The translations under genes and the position numbers were made by a program. The notes under the pieces were generated by a model. It searched no databases. It had not been told where the DNA came from and saw only the letters and a program-made list of their open reading frames with translations. Shown in pieces: positions 17,481 through 26,385 of a DNA stretch of 64,000 bases. The stretch's first letter is position 1; every line of letters starts with the position of its first letter. Source of the DNA: Ruthenibacterium avium (GTDB lineage Bacteria > Bacillota > Clostridia > Oscillospirales > Ruminococcaceae); contig DWYA01000008.1 in the NCBI GenBank assembly GCA_019118905.1, positions 1 through 64,000 on the forward strand, read 5' to 3'.

Positions 17481-18314
17481 TTACAAAGGGGTTGTTTCGG
17501 CGCATCGAAAATGGGTAGGGGTGCAGCCGTAAGTTTTTTTAAAAAGTTTTGAAAAAGCCATAGCATCGTCAAAGCCCATGGAACCGGCAATGGCAGCTAC
17601 TGGCAGGTCGGTGCTGCGCAGCAGCTGGCAAGCCTTTTCTAATTTGAGATGGAGCAGATACTGCTTCGGTGCGATATCATACTTTTCACGAAAGATGCGT
17701 GTTAAATAGTTGGGATGCACCCCAAACTTACGCGCAACCTCTTTCCGTTTCAGCTTATCAGAATAATGCATATCCAAATGAAATTTGATTTCATCGGCTA
17801 TGCAATTTTTTCCCAATTTTGTTCATCAAACTTCATGTCGCGGAACAATTCTCCCAATATTTGCAAAAGCAGACCGTTCCCTTTGAAGGATTCTTCCGGG
17901 GCGGAGCCTTTCATTTTTAAAATTTGGTCAATGAGCAAACGATACGTTTCCGTGTCTAAATGATGAAAAAGATAGGTTTCCCGTGACGCGCTCATCAGCT
18001 GGTAGAGATACATTGGAGCGTTGATGCCTAAAAAGCTGATCCAGATAGCACCAAGGATCATTGAGATCGGCAGCGCAGTAAGAAATTTTTCCCGATGGAA
18101 TGAAAAAAGCGTCTTCTGCGCTCAGATGGAAAACATGTCCGTCAATTTCCAGTACCCCTTTTCCCGATACAATAAAATGGATTAGCTCGTAGGAACGATA
18201 AATAGGCCCATAGTGGTGGCCCGGCTGACAAATTTCATATCCTGCACTATATAATGACAAATCAAAAAATCTTTTTTGGTTTAAGCTATGTCGGCTTTCT
18301 TTGCATTCAATCAT
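17481..18314 (-). pseudogene. AraC-family regulator with two frameshifts
   Basis: Three overlapping reading frames together give a normal-length (~277-residue) AraC protein. 18314 to about 18045 encodes the cupin-like sensor domain, including HYGPIYRSYELIHFIVSGKG and FFIPSGKISYC. About 18045 to 17800 encodes the linker (WISFLGINAPMYL...). About 17815 to 17481 encodes the two-helix-turn-helix DNA-binding domain (GVHPNYLTRIFREKY... FDDAMAFSKLFKKTYGCTP). The first shift lies near TGCTATCTGG; the second lies in an A6 run. Either the gene is dead or the sequence has two indel errors. It is divergent from the broken GH32 gene, which it presumably controlled. Confidence 0.85.
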
Positions 18315-18444
18315 GAAGCTAGCATATCATAAAAAGTTTGTTTGTTCCATATCTTCCGGGAGGATTTCCATAGAAAAAGTCCGGCTGTCATGATTTAATA
18401 AAAATATGTTCCAAACAATTAACGATGGAAAAGGGGGATTCCTT

Positions 18445-19818
18445 TTGTATCTTTCCAAAAAGCAGAGCTGGCATATAGAGCCTCCTTGGGGATTGATGAA
18501 CGATCCAAACGGTTTGATTTGGTATCGCGGAAATTATGATGTCTTTTTTCAATGGAACCGTTTTAAAAAAGATCATTCAAGCAAGGCATGGGGATGGTGT
18601 ATTTCGCCCGATCTTATCCATTGGCGGTTCTGCGGCAGCGCCTTACTGCCCGACCAGCCTTATCATGGCCAAGGGGTCTATTCGGGAAGTGCAATCGAAA
18701 TCAATAATCGGCTGTGTTTGTACTACACCGGCAACGCGAGGCGCAATGGCTGCTGGATCAGCAGTCAATGCATGGCTGTCAGTGAGGATGGAATGCATTT
18801 TCAAAAGTGTGGTCCGGTTCTTACTGCAGCTGTTGGTTACACGCAGCATTTTCGTGACCCTAAGGTGGTTCCCGGCCAAAACGGAGGCTATTGGATGGTG
18901 CTGGGGGCATAACAGGAAAGCGGATATGGAGCGCTGCTGCTTTATTCATCTGCCGACGGGTGCCAATGGACTTCTGCCGGAGTGATAGGAACATCGCAGG
19001 AGTACCAGATGATAGAATGCCCGGACCTCTTTATGCTAAACGAAAAGATGGTGCTGCTCTATTGCCCGCAGCACCGCGACAATGTAGTGGATGACTGCAT
19101 TGATTCTTTTTCAGTGTATCGAGTGCTGCAAAATGTTTCAGAAAATATGGAGCATATCAATTTGGATGCTGAATGGACGCGCTTGGATGAAGGGTTTGAT
19201 TTTTACGTACCGCAAACTTTTTTAACGCCGGATGGAAGGCGGATTCTGCTGGCGTGGATGTCACGCATCGAGGGGAAAGAAGAAAGTTCATTTGCAGCGC
19301 ATGAGCCGCGTATCCATTGCTTGACGATGCCGCGGGAGCTTTTCTTGTGCGGCAGCCGCCTTTGTCAGCGTCCGATAAGGGAATTGCGGAATTTGCCGGG
19401 AATTTTTGTTTTGCCGCAGCGCAGCGAAAACGGCCAATGCTGCTACCCAAAAACAAGAGCTTTTCGTCTTACGCTGGAAAGCAAGGGGCTGTGCGATGAA
19501 GTTCGTGTTGTACTTCACGAGGGGGAGTGGAGCTTTCACTATGATGCCTGCGCGAATCGAGCACAAGTGTGTCGGCGTCGATGGACAGACGCCGGGCAGG
19601 ATGTACGCAGTATTTCTTTGCTGGAATTGAAAACGCTGGAGCTTTGGTGCGGTCAATCCAGTGCCGAGCTTTTTCTAAATAACGGTGAGTATGTGTTTTC
19701 TGCGCGTATTTCTCCCGATGCCCAACGGCCATCCGTTGTGCTGTCAGGCGTTTCGGCTAACGCCGTTCATGTAACGCAGTTGCCGGAAAATTTGTACCAA
19801 TTGTTTCCCGATGAATAA
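18445..19818 (+). pseudogene. GH32 sucrose/fructan hydrolase with in-frame stop
   Basis: The same frame encodes a complete GH32 enzyme interrupted by TAA at 18910-18912. Before the stop are the nucleophile motif WGLMNDPNG and FRDPK; after it come IECPD (acid/base Glu), then the C-terminal beta-sandwich. TTG 18445 with AAAAGGGGG upstream is the best start; ATG 18406 is an alternative. GH32 enzymes hydrolyse sucrose, sucrose-6-phosphate or fructans. The stop falls after MVLGA and separates the catalytic residues, so neither half should be active unless the stop is read through. Its AraC neighbour is also broken. Confidence 0.85.
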
Positions 19819-20088
19819 AAAATCGTATGACAACAAAGACGCGAGCTGCGCAGAGCGGTAAAAAAGAAAATCGGCACAGTTTTTGACGTTTGAAAGCGCA
19901 TAAAGCAGAAAGACATTTCCAAAGTTTTGTAAAAAATGATGCAAAATTTGGATTTTTGTGTTATCATGAAAGAAAGCGCATTGCGCTTTTTTGCAGATGT
20001 AAAGTGCTAGCGGCGGCGATTGGCGCATATAGTGAAAGAGAGCTTGCACACCGCCGGACACGCAAGGAATGGAAAGGGGGAAGGAAGG

Positions 20089-21744
20089 ATGCGTCTTTTT
20101 TCGGGAATCGGTGCGTCGGAGGGCTTTGCCGTAGGCGTGGTCAGGCGGCTGCATCACATTCAAACGGCTACGGGGCGGCAGGTGAGAAGCCCTTCGCAGG
20201 AGAAATTGTTGTACGAGCAGGCTGTGCAAACGGCAAAGCAGCAGCTGGAAGAACTAGAGCAGCGCGCAAGTGCGAATGAGAAAGCCATTTTTGCTGCACA
20301 GGCGATGATGCTGGAAGATGGCGGCCTGACGGATGAAATTTTCGCTTATATGCAAGCGGGCGCGGGGGCGGCGGCCGCCGTGGAACGCGCGGCGGGTATT
20401 TATGCCGGAAAGCTGCGCGCATTGGACGACGAGTATTTGCGCGAACGCGCTTGTGATGTGCTGGATGCCTGTTACCGGTTGGTACATATTCTGGACGGGG
20501 CGCCGCAGGGGGTGTTTTTCCTTTCTGCCCCTGTGATTATTGCTACCGATGAGCTGTACCCGTCCGACCTCTTGATGATGGAACGGGCGAAAATTTTGGG
20601 CATTATTACCAGCCGAGGAAGCGCCAATGCCCACGCTTCCATTTTGGCGCGTATGATGGGCGTGCCGGCCGTTGTCATGGCCGGGGAAGAACTGCTGGAG
20701 CAATGTGACGGCGTGTTGGCTGCGATAGACGGCTGGACCGGCGAAGTTTATTTGGAGCCGGACAATGCAACCTGTGCCAGAATGACCCACAGCATGAGAA
20801 AAATGCACCGCCAGCGCGAAAGCCTGCGCGAGCAGCAAATCAGCCGAATGCCGTGTATGACAGGCGATGGCGTTCCCGTTGCCTTGCGTGCGACGGGAAC
20901 CGGGCTGGAAGATGTGTCCATGGCAATGGACGCCGGGGCACAGGGCATGGGAATCTTGTTCAGTGAGTATGGTCTGCCGCTGGCGGCGGTGAACGACGAG
21001 GACGTGCAGTACCGGTTTTATCGCAGCTGCCTTGAGAAAGCGGACGGGCAGCCCGTCACCATCAGCACTTATGATTTTGGCGGAGATAAAACGCCTCCCG
21101 GTTTGGAGGCGGCGAAAGAGGACAATCCCGCGATGGGGCTTTGCGGCATTCGTCACAGCTTGGCAAACCCGACCCTTTTCTTAAAGCAAGTTTGCGCCAT
21201 GATGCGTGCGGCGGCATACGGTAATCTGCGTATGGCGCTGCCGATGGTCAACAGCCGTGCAGAGGTGCAGCAGGTGCTCGACTATGTGCGCGATGCCCGC
21301 CGCATTTTACATGCACGGGGCCAAACGTTTGCCGACTGCTTTGAGGTGGGCGTGCTGCTGGAAACCCCGGCGGCGGTGCTGTCTGCGCGGGAATTGGCCA
21401 AGGACGCAGCGTTTTTCTGCCTGCGCCCGGAAAAGGTCATGCAATACGCCTTTGCCGCCGACCGGGAAAACAACTTGGTAGCGGCGTACTTCCCGCCTTA
21501 TGATTCCGGCGTAGTCAATGCCTTTATCGGCACGGCGGTGCACGCTGCGAAAGAAACCGCAAGGCCGCTGTGCGTGTGCTGTGAAGGTGCCGACCCGGCG
21601 GCACAGGCTGAAATGTATGTGCGCATGGGTGTGCGCGAGCTGAGCGTACCCATTTATGCGTTAAGCGCTGTGAAAGAGCGCCTTTTAACAACACATGTGC
21701 AGCAGCCTGATAAAGCAAGAGAAACGGTCATTCCGGCGCCGTGA
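20089..21744 (+). CDS. PTS enzyme I-like protein with degenerate active site
   Basis: 551 residues from ATG 20089 (GGAAGG just upstream). The overall order matches PTS enzyme I: N-terminal GIGASEGFAVG, HPr-binding helices, a phospho-histidine segment with His182 (GSANAHASILAR), then a PEP-binding barrel with DFGGDK, ENP-like DNPAMG, LLETPAA and DREN. Key residues are altered. LFRTEF is LFSEYG (Ser292), the second PEP arginine is Ser326 (TISTYDFGGDK), GTNDL is RPEKV (446-450), and the catalytic-Cys loop is shortened (CVCCEGADP). PEP phosphotransfer is therefore doubtful. No ptsH or EII gene is adjacent. The gene is intact and closely followed by a terminator. Confidence 0.85.
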   Translation: MRLFSGIGASEGFAVGVVRRLHHIQTATGRQVRSPSQEKLLYEQAVQTAKQQLEELEQRASANEKAIFAAQAMMLEDGGLTDEIFAYMQAGAGAAAAVERAAGIYAGKLRALDDEYLRERACDVLDACYRLVHILDGAPQGVFFLSAPVIIATDELYPSDLLMMERAKILGIITSRGSANAHASILARMMGVPAVVMAGEELLEQCDGVLAAIDGWTGEVYLEPDNATCARMTHSMRKMHRQRESLREQQISRMPCMTGDGVPVALRATGTGLEDVSMAMDAGAQGMGILFSEYGLPLAAVNDEDVQYRFYRSCLEKADGQPVTISTYDFGGDKTPPGLEAAKEDNPAMGLCGIRHSLANPTLFLKQVCAMMRAAAYGNLRMALPMVNSRAEVQQVLDYVRDARRILHARGQTFADCFEVGVLLETPAAVLSARELAKDAAFFCLRPEKVMQYAFAADRENNLVAAYFPPYDSGVVNAFIGTAVHAAKETARPLCVCCEGADPAAQAEMYVRMGVRELSVPIYALSAVKERLLTTHVQQPDKARETVIPAP

Positions 21745-21758
21745 TATGAAAAATAAAA

Positions 21759-21790
21759 CAGCGCCCTCGAACGTTTTGTTCGAGGGCGCT
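21759..21790 (+). terminator. Terminator of enzyme I-like gene (left copy)
   Basis: A hairpin with stem AGCGCCCTCGAAC / GTTCGAGGGCGCT. The 32-bp unit 21759-21790 is repeated at 21933-21964 with a single base difference, the MITE-like element lying between. Confidence 0.9.
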
Positions 21791-21932
21791 TGAGACTGTC
21801 GAAAAACTGTCACCTGATTCAAAAAGAAGCCAAGTGGCAAGGGGAAAAAGGCCTGGAAAAGGGGGCTAGCCCTCTTTTCCATTTGAAATAGGGACAAAGT
21901 TTGTGAAAAAGCAAAGCTTTTTCGACAAACTG
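21791..21932 (-). mobile_element. MITE-like terminator-associated element, copy B
   Basis: 142 bp in reverse orientation, from TGAGACTGTCGAAAAACTG to GCTTTTTCGACAAACTG. The ends share an imperfect inverted repeat with core TGTCGAAAAA. The central palindrome GGAAAAGGGGGCTAGCCCTC is conserved with copies at 4255, 27843 and 34611. It is flanked by two near-identical 32-bp terminators. Confidence 0.8.
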
Positions 21933-21964
21933 CAGCGCCCTCGAACGTGTTGTTCGAGGGCGCT
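21933..21964 (-). terminator. Terminator of ftsH (right copy)
   Basis: Same 32-bp hairpin as 21759-21790 (31/32 identical). Because enzyme I-like and ftsH converge, each hairpin can serve one gene. Confidence 0.9.
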
Positions 21965-21985
21965 GCTTGTGTCTTTCAACAGAAC

Positions 21986-23854
21986 TTACTCCGCCGCAGC
22001 AGGTGCGGGGGTATCGTTCAAAAGCCGCATAAATTCTTCGCCGGTAATGGTTTCTTTCTCCAAAAGATAACGGGCAATTTCGTGCAGCTTATCGTTATTT
22101 TCTTTCAAAATGCCGATGGCTTTTTCGTGAGCCTTCTTAATGATGGCAACAACTTCGCGGTCAATCTGCGTTGCCGTTTCGGCGCTGCAAGCCAGGGTAG
22201 CGTCGCCGCCGAGATACTGGTTGTTAACCGTTTCGAGCGCCGTCATATCAAACGATTCCGACATGCCAAGACGTGTCACCATGCTGCGGGCCAGCTTGGT
22301 TGCCTGTTCAATATCGTTGGATGCACCGCTGGTTACACTGCCGAACACAAGCTCCTCGGCGCTGCGCCCGCCCGTCAGCGTGGCGATTTTTGCCAGCGCT
22401 TCCTCTTTGCTCAGCAGTACCGTGTCGGTATCGGGCGTTTGCATGGTGTAGCCGAGTGCGCCCGAGGTGCGCGGAACAATGGTAATTTTCGTAACGGGGG
22501 CAGAATCCGACTGTTTTGCCGCCACCAGCGCATGGCCGACCTCGTGATAGGCGACCACTTCTTTTTCGTGCGGAGTCAAAACAGCGTTTTTGCGCTGATA
22601 ACCCGCTACCACCACATCGACCGATTCGGTGAGATCCGCTTGTGTAACAATGCGGCGGTTGCACTTGACGGCGCGCAGCGCGGCCTCGTTGACAAGGTTT
22701 GCCAGCTCAGCGCCCGAGCAGCCCGCGGTCGCTTTGGCCAGCGCTTTGTAGTCGATATCGTCCGCCATCATCACCTTTTTGGCATGTACTTTCAGGATGG
22801 CTTCGCGCGCTTTCAAATCGGGCAGCTCCACAGGAACGCGGCGGTCAAAACGGCCCGGACGCAAAAGCGCCTTATCCAACGTTTCCGGGCGGTTTGTCGC
22901 CGCCAAAATGACAACGCCGGAAGAACCGTCAAAGCCGTCCATTTCGCTGAGCAGCTGGTTCAAGGTTTGCTCGCGCTCATCGTTGCCGCCGATGCCGCCG
23001 CCGTCACGCTTTTTGCCGACGGTGTCAATCTCGTCAATAAACACGATGCACGGCGCTTTTTCCTTGGCTTGTTTAAACAAATCGCGCACACGCGCCGCAC
23101 CTTGGCCGACAAACATTTCCACAAATTCGGAACCGGCAATGGAGAAGAACGGCACGTTTGCCTCGCCCGCCACAGCCTTTGCAATCAAGGTTTTACCGGT
23201 ACCCGGAGGACCCACCAGCAAAACGCCCTTGGGCATTTTTGCACCAATGGAATTGTATTTGGCAGGGTTGTGCAGAAAATCGACAATTTCCTGCAACGCT
23301 TCTTTGGCTTCTTCATCACCCGCCACGTCGTCAAACTTAACGCCCGTTTGGCTGGAAACATACATTTTTGCGCCCGATTTTCCCATGCCGAACATCATGG
23401 AATTGCCGCCCATCTTTTTCTGCATAAAACGCATTAAGAAAATCATCGGCAGCATTAAAATCAGCGTGGGGAACACCCAAGTAAGCAGGAAATTCATCAA
23501 AAAGCTGTTTTCCTGCGGGGCTTCGCGCGTGAACTGAATTTCCGGGTACTCCGAAAGCCGGTTGACTAAATCGCTGTCGGGGAATGCACCCGTTTTGTAA
23601 AGCGCTTCATTGCCCTTGTCATCCGTTGCGACAAACAGCAGCTCGCTTTGGTCGTATGACATTTGCACCTTGGAAACCTTTTTGCTTTCTACCATCTGCA
23701 AAAAAGTGCCATAGTCTACCTCGTGAACACTGCGGGAACGCAGCATGGGCAGCACGAAGGCGTTTACCAAAAGCATCACCACGAGAATGACGGCCAGATA
23801 AATGCCGACAGACTGCTTGGGGTTTTTGGGGGATTGCGGTTTATTTGGGTCCAT
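21986..23854 (-). CDS. ftsH: ATP-dependent zinc metalloprotease FtsH
   Basis: 622 residues. ATG 23854 lies 8 bp after AAGGAG; a GTG three codons upstream is less likely. Two membrane segments (about 18-38 and 120-142) flank a small extracytoplasmic domain. The AAA module has GPPGTGKT (Walker A), IVFIDEID (Walker B) and AATNRPETLDKALLRPGRFDRR (SRH). The peptidase domain has the zinc motif HEVGH, with the third metal ligand in the ASNDIEQAT region. FtsH is a hexameric membrane protease that removes misassembled membrane proteins and regulators. The tail ends in Ala/Pro residues. It is convergent with the upstream gene and divergent from niaR. Confidence 0.98.
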   Translation of the reverse strand: MDPNKPQSPKNPKQSVGIYLAVILVVMLLVNAFVLPMLRSRSVHEVDYGTFLQMVESKKVSKVQMSYDQSELLFVATDDKGNEALYKTGAFPDSDLVNRLSEYPEIQFTREAPQENSFLMNFLLTWVFPTLILMLPMIFLMRFMQKKMGGNSMMFGMGKSGAKMYVSSQTGVKFDDVAGDEEAKEALQEIVDFLHNPAKYNSIGAKMPKGVLLVGPPGTGKTLIAKAVAGEANVPFFSIAGSEFVEMFVGQGAARVRDLFKQAKEKAPCIVFIDEIDTVGKKRDGGGIGGNDEREQTLNQLLSEMDGFDGSSGVVILAATNRPETLDKALLRPGRFDRRVPVELPDLKAREAILKVHAKKVMMADDIDYKALAKATAGCSGAELANLVNEAALRAVKCNRRIVTQADLTESVDVVVAGYQRKNAVLTPHEKEVVAYHEVGHALVAAKQSDSAPVTKITIVPRTSGALGYTMQTPDTDTVLLSKEEALAKIATLTGGRSAEELVFGSVTSGASNDIEQATKLARSMVTRLGMSESFDMTALETVNNQYLGGDATLACSAETATQIDREVVAIIKKAHEKAIGILKENNDKLHEIARYLLEKETITGEEFMRLLNDTPAPAAAE

Positions 23855-24024
23855 GTAACACACTCCTTTTCATCCAATCCTGTTTTATACCATTTCTGCT
23901 GCGGCAAACAGCCGCACGGCATTGGGAAAGATATATTTTTATTGGAATGTTTTTATTTTACACCAAACTTGTAAAAAAAGCCACAGAAAAAGGGTGAAGA
24001 CTTGATGAAAGTGTGACGGGTTCA

Positions 24025-24033
24025 TGGTATAAT
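24025..24033 (+). promoter_or_regulatory. Extended -10 promoter of niaR
   Basis: TGGTATAAT (extended -10, TGnTATAAT), 28 bp before the niaR start. A TTGATG at 24002 is 20 bp upstream, longer than the usual spacer. Confidence 0.55.
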
Positions 24034-24061
24034 GGGCAAAAAAGGAAAGGAAGGTGCTGCC

Positions 24062-24562
24062 ATGGAAGCCGCACAGCGCAGAGAATGGATTTTAAAGGAG
24101 TTGTCCGAGGCAAAAACGCCCCAAAGCGCAACGAAGCTGGCACGTCAGCTGGGGGTCAGCCGTCAGATTGTCGTGGGGGATGTGGCCATTCTGCGTGCAT
24201 CGGGCAAGCCCGTACAGGCAACCCCGCGCGGCTATGTGCTGCAAACCCCGCCGGCGGGCAATGTCACGGTGGCAAGCTGCCACGAGGCCGCGCAGGTGCT
24301 GGAAGAGCTGTACACCATTGTGGATTGCGGCTGCGGCGTGCTGGATGTCACGGTAGAACACCCGGTCTATGGGGAAATGTGTGCCCCGCTGCAAATTTTC
24401 AGCCGGGAAGAAGCCGAGGACTTTGTGAAAAGGCTGGAAGTAACGCAGCCCTTGTGCTGCCTGACGGGCGGCGTGCATCTGCACCGGCTGCAATGCCCCA
24501 CGCCCGCCCATGAACAGCGCGTTTTAAAAGCTTTGCAGGAAAAGGGCTTTTTGCAAACATAA
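24062..24562 (+). CDS. niaR: Niacin-responsive transcriptional repressor NiaR
   Basis: 166 residues; GGAAGG is 8 bp before ATG 24062. The N-terminal winged helix-turn-helix (about 5-60, TKLARQLGVSRQIVVGDVAILRASG) is followed by a 3H domain with the three conserved histidines (SCHEAAQVLEEL, VEHPVYGE, GGVHLHRL). NiaR represses niacin uptake and NAD-synthesis genes with nicotinic acid as co-repressor. The next gene, 117 bp downstream, is the niacin transporter niaX, with a palindromic operator over its promoter, which supports the call. Confidence 0.92.
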   Translation: MEAAQRREWILKELSEAKTPQSATKLARQLGVSRQIVVGDVAILRASGKPVQATPRGYVLQTPPAGNVTVASCHEAAQVLEELYTIVDCGCGVLDVTVEHPVYGEMCAPLQIFSREEAEDFVKRLEVTQPLCCLTGGVHLHRLQCPTPAHEQRVLKALQEKGFLQT

Positions 24563-24590
24563 GCGCTGTCCCTCCCAAAAATAATAGGGC

Positions 24591-24619
24591 TTGACGAAGC
24601 GGTGCTTGTGTGCTAATAT
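24591..24619 (+). promoter_or_regulatory. niaX promoter
   Basis: TTGACG, 17-bp spacer, TAATAT; the probable NiaR operator overlaps the -10 end and start site. Confidence 0.7.
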
Positions 24620-24642
24620 GTGTCAAGACACATGTCAAGACG
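24618..24642 (+). promoter_or_regulatory. Probable NiaR operator
   Basis: A perfect palindrome ATGTGTC-AA-GACACAT at 24618-24633, with a further ATGTCAAGAC half-repeat at 24632-24641. It overlaps the niaX -10 region, where bound repressor would block transcription. Confidence 0.65.
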
Positions 24643-24679
24643 ATATGTGAAAGGCAATTTATTTGGGGGGAGATAACAC

Positions 24680-25243
24680 TTGAAGCAGGAAAGAATTCAA
24701 AAGATGTGTATTGCAGCGCTGCTGTGCGCGGTAGGAATTTTGGTGCCGATGATTTCGCCGATTAAAGTGACATTGGAGCCGATGAGCTTTACCTTGGCCA
24801 GCCATGTGGCGCTGTTTTTGGCAATGTTTGTTTCGCCCGCCGTGGCGTTGGCGGTGTCGGTGGGTACAACGCTGGGCTTTTTGCTGGCGGGCTTTGCACC
24901 CATTGTGGTGCTGCGTGCAGCCGTGCAGGTGATTTTCGTTCTCGTGGGTGCGGTGTGGCTCGCACGGCGCGGAGAAAAAACGTGCAGCCCGGCGGTGATG
25001 GCGCTGTTTGGCATTGTCACAGGTATCATTCACGGCGTATCGGAGGCCGTGGTGGCAACGCTGTTCTGGTTCGGCGGTACGGTGGACGGCAGCTTCCTTG
25101 GTACAGTAGTTGGTTTGGTAGGGGTTGGCACCCTGGTGCACAGCATGGTGGATTTTTACATTGCGCTGGCCATTTGGGCCCCGGTCAGCCGCATGGTGCG
25201 TCTGCCGCTGGCTTACCGCCCCAAAGCGGCCTCGCAAGCATAA
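24680..25243 (+). CDS. niaX: ECF transporter S component for niacin (NiaX)
   Basis: 187 residues from TTG 24680 after GGGGGGAG. About six membrane helices are visible. The sequence resembles NiaX/NiaP-type ECF substrate-binding subunits: KMCIAALLCAVGILVPMISPIKV, LASHVALFLAMFVSP, GTTLGFLLAGF, then HGVSEAVVATLFWFGG and a C-terminal helix. S components bind a vitamin and work with a shared EcfAAT energising module, not in this window. The niaR gene upstream and the operator in its promoter point to nicotinic acid or nicotinamide as substrate. Confidence 0.85.
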   Translation: MKQERIQKMCIAALLCAVGILVPMISPIKVTLEPMSFTLASHVALFLAMFVSPAVALAVSVGTTLGFLLAGFAPIVVLRAAVQVIFVLVGAVWLARRGEKTCSPAVMALFGIVTGIIHGVSEAVVATLFWFGGTVDGSFLGTVVGLVGVGTLVHSMVDFYIALAIWAPVSRMVRLPLAYRPKAASQA

Positions 25244-25256
25244 ACGCATACAAAAC

Positions 25257-25303
25257 AAACGCGCCGCAGACGGGGGACTGTAAACCGTCTGCGGCGCGTT
25301 TGC
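25257..25303 (+). terminator. Terminator after niaX
   Basis: A 17-bp perfect stem (AAACGCGCCGCAGACGG and its complement) with an 11-base loop, 14 bp after the niaX stop; the T-tract is short. Confidence 0.85.
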
Positions 25304-25551
25304 CTGTTTCCCAAAGGGAAGGAATGGAAAACAGAAGCTTGGTATTGTTGTGTGAAAAGAGAAGATAAGAGAACTGTATATGAAGTCGATTCCTAATCGA
25401 CACCCTTATCATACCGCTTAGTTATGTTGAATTTTGGTTCGTTTGGTGAAAAAGCGGTGAAGACTTTGCAAATGCTTGTGCGGGCTCGATGGATATAGTA
25501 GAATAAAGCCAAACGAAGCGAAACAACGTTGCAGTAAGGGAGGAATCCAAT
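25304..25551 (+). other. Intergenic region before rhodanese lipoprotein
   Basis: No gene seen. A possible promoter, TTGTGC-17-TAGAAT, lies at 25476-25504, about 48 bp before the next start codon. Confidence 0.35.
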
Positions 25552-26262
25552 ATGAAACAGCGATGGAAGGGGCTGCTGGGGGTTGTGCTGCCAATCCTCT
25601 TTTTGTTCAGCGCCTGCAAGCCGAGCTTAAACGATATCATTGCCACGAAGCCGTGTAAGCAAGGTGTGGTAGAAAGTGTCGATGAACAGTCCATTTTGCT
25701 TGCGGAGGACAAAACAGAGGGCGACCCCAATACAGGCGGATTGTACTCGGTATCCCTGGATGTGGAGTATTCCGACAGCATGACCGACTTTTATGAAGGC
25801 GACCGGGTAGCTGTGTATTATGACGGTACGATTGCAGAAAGCTACCCCGCGCAAATCAACCATGTGTATGCGATTACGCTTTTGGAAGCGGGCGACGCCC
25901 GCAAAGAAGCCGAAAAAGAGCAGGGCGCGGGGCAAAACGCCGACGGCTACACCGAAATTACCGCCGAAGTCGCCAAGGAAATGATGGACGCTGACCCCGA
26001 CGCGGTGATATTGGACGTGCGCGAGCAAAACGAGTTTGACGCGGGGCATATCGAGGGGGCGGTGCTTTTGCCGGTGGGAACCATCAGCGAAGAAAGCGCC
26101 GCGGCACTTTTGCCGGACAAAGAAACAACTGTGCTTGTCTATTGCCGCAGCGGCAACCGCAGCAAACAGGCGGCAAAAGCCCTTGCCGAGCTGGGTTACA
26201 CGCAAATTTATGAGTTTGGCGGCATCAACGACTGGCCGTATGGGCTGGCAGGGCAAGAATAA
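25552..26262 (+). CDS. Rhodanese-domain lipoprotein
   Basis: 236 residues; GGAGGAAT precedes ATG 25552. The signal peptide ends FSAC, so the protein is probably lipid-anchored outside the cell. Residues about 30-110 form a small beta-rich domain (YEGDRVAVYYDG). A charged linker leads to a complete rhodanese domain (about 135-236) with VILDVREQNEFDAGHIEGA and the active-site loop CRSGNRS. Rhodaneses carry sulfur as a cysteine persulfide; extracytoplasmic lipoprotein versions are common in Firmicutes but their partners are largely unknown. Confidence 0.9.
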   Translation: MKQRWKGLLGVVLPILFLFSACKPSLNDIIATKPCKQGVVESVDEQSILLAEDKTEGDPNTGGLYSVSLDVEYSDSMTDFYEGDRVAVYYDGTIAESYPAQINHVYAITLLEAGDARKEAEKEQGAGQNADGYTEITAEVAKEMMDADPDAVILDVREQNEFDAGHIEGAVLLPVGTISEESAAALLPDKETTVLVYCRSGNRSKQAAKALAELGYTQIYEFGGINDWPYGLAGQE

Positions 26263-26385
26263 ACCGGAAAAGGCGGCTGTTATGCCCCCAGCCCTTGACG
26301 AAACGCACCGCACCTTTTACAATAGAAAGGTAAACGGCACGAAGCGTGCCGACCGGAATGTTTTTTGACGGAAAAGAGGACGATT

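Noticed and set aside
18910..18912. TAA in the GH32 gene as a recoded stop
   Set aside because: TAA is not a selenocysteine or pyrrolysine codon and no recoding structure is seen; the simpler reading is a nonsense mutation next to an already broken regulator.
26263..26385. T-box before glyS
   Set aside because: The gap is too short and lacks the GGTGGTACCGCG-type sequence.
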